A DNA stretch of 64,000 nt from Hippasteria phrygiana. Lineage: Eukaryota > Echinodermata > Asteroidea > Valvatida > Goniasteridae. Positions 61,078-64,000 of this stretch are shown here, piece after piece. The translations under genes and the position numbers were made by a program. Position 1 is the first letter of the stretch. Each line of letters starts with the position of its first letter. Under the pieces are notes generated by a model that was not told the origin of the DNA, made no database searches, and saw only the letters and a list, made by a program, of their open reading frames with translations. Location: positions 558,001 through 622,000 of the forward strand of contig JAZGUH010000564.1 of the NCBI GenBank assembly GCA_037893225.1, read 5' to 3'.

Positions 61078-62902
61078 TTTGTGACCTGTTCATATCATGT
61101 CGCATATCAATGGAAAGCTGATGTGATCACCTTTACAACGATACCACATTTGTAGCAATCAGTTGTTTGAGGGCTCGGCAACTCTATCGTGAATGCAGGG
61201 GGGTCACAAACTGAATGTGCCAAATTCGCCATTATCGGTCCTCAACAAAATAACCAACTCTGTCAGTAATAAGGAATAAACCAGACATATTGTCAATATT
61301 ATGCTTCATTGAACAGACAGTTTTGAACCTCCGTTATGAGTAACAAACATCTGCTGCTCTATGCATTAGAATACCAACACTATTGGATTTTTAAAAATTG
61401 TTTTTGGGATTGGATTGTTTTCAATGGTACTGCTTTTGAGACTGTATTAGCAGTGATTACAGGTGGGCTACCATGAAGTTATGCAAAATGCCTCCCCATA
61501 CATTCATGAATGGTCGACAATTAACCTGTAAACACTGATGTTCCAGTCTCACAAACAGTAAGCCTTTGGCACTGTTCATGTGGTCATTTTGTTTCTACTC
61601 AAAACATTATCATGCCACGATTATCCAATCTGGATAGGGCCCGTGCCATAGGGCAAATTGAAGCTGGGATGTCCCAGAAACAAGTCGCAGCCTCATTTGG
61701 AGTAAGTCCCAGTGTCATCTGCAGACTGAAGGCGAAGTTTCGTGACACCGGCTGTCAAGGACAGACCGCGCAGTGGGCGTCCCAAGAAGACAACACCACA
61801 AGAAGACCGGTTCATCACCATTACAGCTCTTACAGAAATCTGCAGTCAAGGTTCTTAGGACGTTACGGTAGACCGCTTTCGGATCAGACAATCAGGGACA
61901 GATTGCATGCAGCCAATCTGCGAGCGCGTACACCTGCTAGGAAGCCTGCAATGACTGCAATTCACCGTCAAGCCCGTTTGCGCTGGTGTCGGCAACACCG
62001 GCAATGGAACTTAAACCAGTGGAGAAATGTCATGTTCAGTGATGAATCCCGATTCTGCTTGCGGACATTGGATGGCAGAGTCAAAGTATGGCGGCGACGT
62101 GGGGAACGCTTTGCTGATTGTTGCATCGACAGAGTAACAGCTTTTGGTGGGGGCAGTATTATGGTGTGGTGCGGCATCTCAATGACTGGCAAAACAAGGC
62201 TTATTATCGGTGAAGGCAATCTCAATGCAGTCAAATATCGGGATGATATTCTGCAACCAGTGGCTATCCCATATCTCAACAATCTGGGACCAAACGCAAT
62301 CCTTCAAGATGACAACGCTCGCCCGCACCGAGCAAGGGTTATCACAGACTACATCCAGAATGTTGGCGTACAGAGAATGGAATGGCCTGCCAACAGCCGC
62401 CCAGACCTTAACCCAATTGAACATTTGTGGGATCAGCTCGGTCGTGCTGTACGTCCTAGAGTAACCAACGCAACCACGTTGGCTGACCTGCGACGAATCG
62501 TGGTAGAGGAGTGGAATGCAATCCCACAGCAACGTGTGACCAGACTAGTGAGCAGCATGAGGAGGAGGTGCCAGGCTGTTGTGGCTGCATATGGATCTTC
62601 CCCCCCGCTACTGAAGCTCATGACTGCTGTTTGTTCAATAAAGGTGTAAAATTGACAAATTAAAAAAAGTGCAATATGTGTTATTTAGTCCTTGTCACAG
62701 AGTTTATTTGTTACTGACAGCGTTGGTTGTTTTGTTGAACACAGATAATGGCGAATTTGGCATATTCAGTTTGTGACCCCCTTGCATTCACGATAGAGTT
62801 GCCGAGCCCTCAAACAACTGATTGCTACAAATGTGGTATCGTTGTAAAGGTGATCACATCAGCTTTCCATTGATATGCGACATGATATGAACAGGTCACA
62901 AA
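61078..62902 (+). mobile_element. Full-length Tc1-like transposon (1,825 bp)
   Basis: Inverted repeats of about 200 bp (61,078-61,281 and 62,702-62,902) start TTTGTGACCTGTTCATATC and match with few differences through CCATTATC and CTGTCAGTAA. TA follows the right end (62,903-62,904); the left flank is GC, so one TA has mutated or the left end is slightly shifted. One transposase frame lies inside. It lies upstream of the exons at 63,088, possibly in an intron of that gene. Confidence 0.9.
61612..62649 (+). CDS. Tc1-like transposase (DD35E), linker scrambled
   Basis: A 345-residue frame; the start MPRLSNLDRARAIGQIEAG is the normal family start. An N-terminal helix-turn-helix (about 1-45) precedes the DDE domain, with catalytic Asp144 (MFSDESRF), Asp234 (QDDNARPH) and Glu270 (DLNPIEHLW). 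There are 35 residues between the last two, one more than in classical Tc1 (DD34E) because of an extra Arg in NSRPDLNP. Residues about 48-76 do not look like the family, but the overlapping +1 frame of the same DNA (61,754 to about 61,840) encodes the expected linker with RPRSGRPKKTTPQED. Two compensating indels therefore keep the frame open but destroy the GRPR-like DNA-binding linker. The protein is probably inactive although the frame is intact. Confidence 0.85.
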   Translation: MPRLSNLDRARAIGQIEAGMSQKQVAASFGVSPSVICRLKAKFRDTGCQGQTAQWASQEDNTTRRPVHHHYSSYRNLQSRFLGRYGRPLSDQTIRDRLHAANLRARTPARKPAMTAIHRQARLRWCRQHRQWNLNQWRNVMFSDESRFCLRTLDGRVKVWRRRGERFADCCIDRVTAFGGGSIMVWCGISMTGKTRLIIGEGNLNAVKYRDDILQPVAIPYLNNLGPNAILQDDNARPHRARVITDYIQNVGVQRMEWPANSRPDLNPIEHLWDQLGRAVRPRVTNATTLADLRRIVVEEWNAIPQQRVTRLVSSMRRRCQAVVAAYGSSPPLLKLMTAVCSIKV

Positions 62903-63087
62903 TAATCCGAAATATATTTGATTGAAAAAAATTGCGAAACTTTTTTTGAGGAGTTTATATATACACATATACTGCATACATGTATGTTATGTATTGCACA
63001 TATGAACATTATATTACGAATATACATATGTGATGTACAAATTATTGCGAGGTTGCACTTTTGCATTTATTTCTGTAACTCCCACAG

Positions 63088-63298
63088 GCTAATGTCATTG
63101 AAGATATCATTGCTCAGCCAAGGCGAGCAGTTGAAGAACTGGCATCTGACGATCTTCCCATTGCAGCTTATGATCGTCTTCGGCGGAAAGCTGCAGAGAT
63201 TAGTTTAAAATTCAAAGATGCATTTTTGAAATTTTCTGATGTCCATCAGGCTATCAACCACTCTAATCCACTGAGTGAACTTGATATTGAACGTGCAG
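63088..63298 (+). CDS. Internal exon of an unrecognised gene
   Basis: Bounded by CCCACAG acceptor and GCAG|GT donor, 211 bp, open in the frame starting ANVIEDIIAQPRRAVEEL and ending LSELDIERAG. The product is helical and charged. The phase matches the next exon exactly. Similar sequence occurs in uncharacterised invertebrate proteins as far as I recall; no function can be given. Upstream exons are not visible before the Tc1 element. Confidence 0.65.
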
Positions 63299-63413
63299 GT
63301 AAATATGTATCCTTTTGTGCTTTTTTAAAATGACCATAGTGAAAGCAATGTCAAAATCTTTGCACACTATGTCCCCTTGCAGACAGTATTTTCATAATAT
63401 TTGGTTCCTACAG

Positions 63414-63696
63414 ATATATGTGTCAAGCAGTTTCTCCGGACATATCGTGACACATTTCCAGAAGCCAGTATAATCCCCAAGCTTCACCTGTTGGAAGATC
63501 ATACTGTAGAGTAGCTGAAGGTGTTCCGAGTAGGGCTGGGTCTACTGAATGAGCAGGGCGGGGACTCCACACAGAGTTTAATAGAGCCGGAAGAGCTGTT
63601 CAGGGCATGAAAGATGAACTGTCCAAGCTCAAGAGTATCATGCGCCGCCATCTTACCACCACCTTTCCTGAAGTCAGACAACAGATGGAAGATTAA
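63414..63696 (+). pseudogene. Broken last exon of the same gene
   Basis: Follows a CCTACAG acceptor and continues in frame through DICVKQFLRTYRDTFPEAS and PKLHLLEDHTVE to TAG at 63,512. The same frame then continues LKVFRVGLGLLNEQGGDS. Near 63,570 a one-base shift is needed to continue TEFNRAGRAVQGMKDEL to a natural TAA at 63,694. The conserved-looking sequence on both sides of the stop and the shift shows this was one exon and is now damaged. Confidence 0.7.
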
Positions 63697-64000
63697 ATTC
63701 TGTAAAATAGAGTAAAAAAAACAACAGATATGCATGGTAAATAACAATCATTATCAGATTGTTATTCACTTTATACGAACCCTATAGTACTAAAGCAGTG
63801 GATCTTACATTTCCTGATGGGGTTGTTATTCCACTAATTGAAAGACACTTAGATGCAAATCCTGAGAACATGAAACGTCTTATGTTCCTCAGTCCATTTT
63901 TCATTTATATTCACTGCAATGATCAGCCAGCTTCCCTTTTTACTTGTACGGGAAAGTGTGAACAAAACTTAAAGAGGAACTAAAACGGCAACTTTTTTTT
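63697..64000. other. Window end, nothing firm
   Basis: A 74-codon plus-strand frame (63,759-63,983) exists but has no recognised motif or splice evidence. Confidence 0.3.

Noticed and set aside
63759..63983. 74-codon frame near the window end
   Set aside because: Some protein-like composition but no recognised domain or splice sites; could be an exon, not supportable.

Overview
This window looks like animal (metazoan) nuclear DNA, most likely from a marine invertebrate. The evidence is spliced GT/AG exons, degraded Tc1/mariner, piggyBac, hAT-like and Ty3/gypsy-type elements, a retroposed SINE copy with poly-A and target-site duplication, and many tacatgta-type and poly-G tracts. The species cannot be fixed from the sequence alone.

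Positions 1-41,033 are one head-to-tail tandem array of a tRNA-derived (SINE-related) unit of about 312 bp. Every unit is read on the minus strand and carries a 72-nt tRNA-like cloverleaf with recognisable A and B boxes. In block 1 (1 to about 17,300) the units are nearly uniform, and a 125-bp foldback MITE (MITE-1) is embedded 13 times, so the distance between MITEs is always 125 + n x 312 (n = 2, 3, 4 or 7). In block 2 (about 17,300-41,033) MITE-1 is absent. Full units alternate with 170-bp deletion units that contain a B box on both strands, a different 190-bp MITE (MITE-2) appears six times, and higher-order repeats of about 2.3-3.6 kb can be followed. The 60-77-codon open frames that recur here are by-products of the repeat, not genes. 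Block 1 units have no run of four T on the tRNA sense strand, so pol III transcripts would be expected to read from unit to unit. Block 2 deletion units place such a run directly after the B box.

Positions 41,033-51,800 hold repeat-rich flanking DNA and one spliced gene: coding exons at 45,698-45,755, 47,080-47,200, 47,533-47,603 and 49,338-50,155. Its product has a short WWPA-containing (PWWP/Tudor-like) N-terminus and a tandemly duplicated 98-residue basic/acidic module. A frameshifted continuation ends in a tail that resembles the C-terminal domain of LINE ORF1 proteins. The third intron carries an hAT-like MITE and a genuine retroposed solo copy of the array SINE.

Positions 51,800-59,100 are a transposon graveyard: a foldback element abutting a 5'-truncated, broken Ty3/gypsy integrase, a piggyBac-like MITE, a 2.77-kb TIR-bounded element without genes, and a minus-strand piggyBac C-terminal remnant with several decayed copies of its zinc-ribbon tail. 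Positions 59,190-59,593 duplicate 44,305-44,694.

Positions 61,078-62,902 are a full-length Tc1-like transposon with about 200-bp TIRs and a DD35E transposase whose linker is scrambled by two compensating frameshifts. The two exons at 63,088-63,696 belong to an unrecognised gene, the last exon being broken by a stop and a frameshift.
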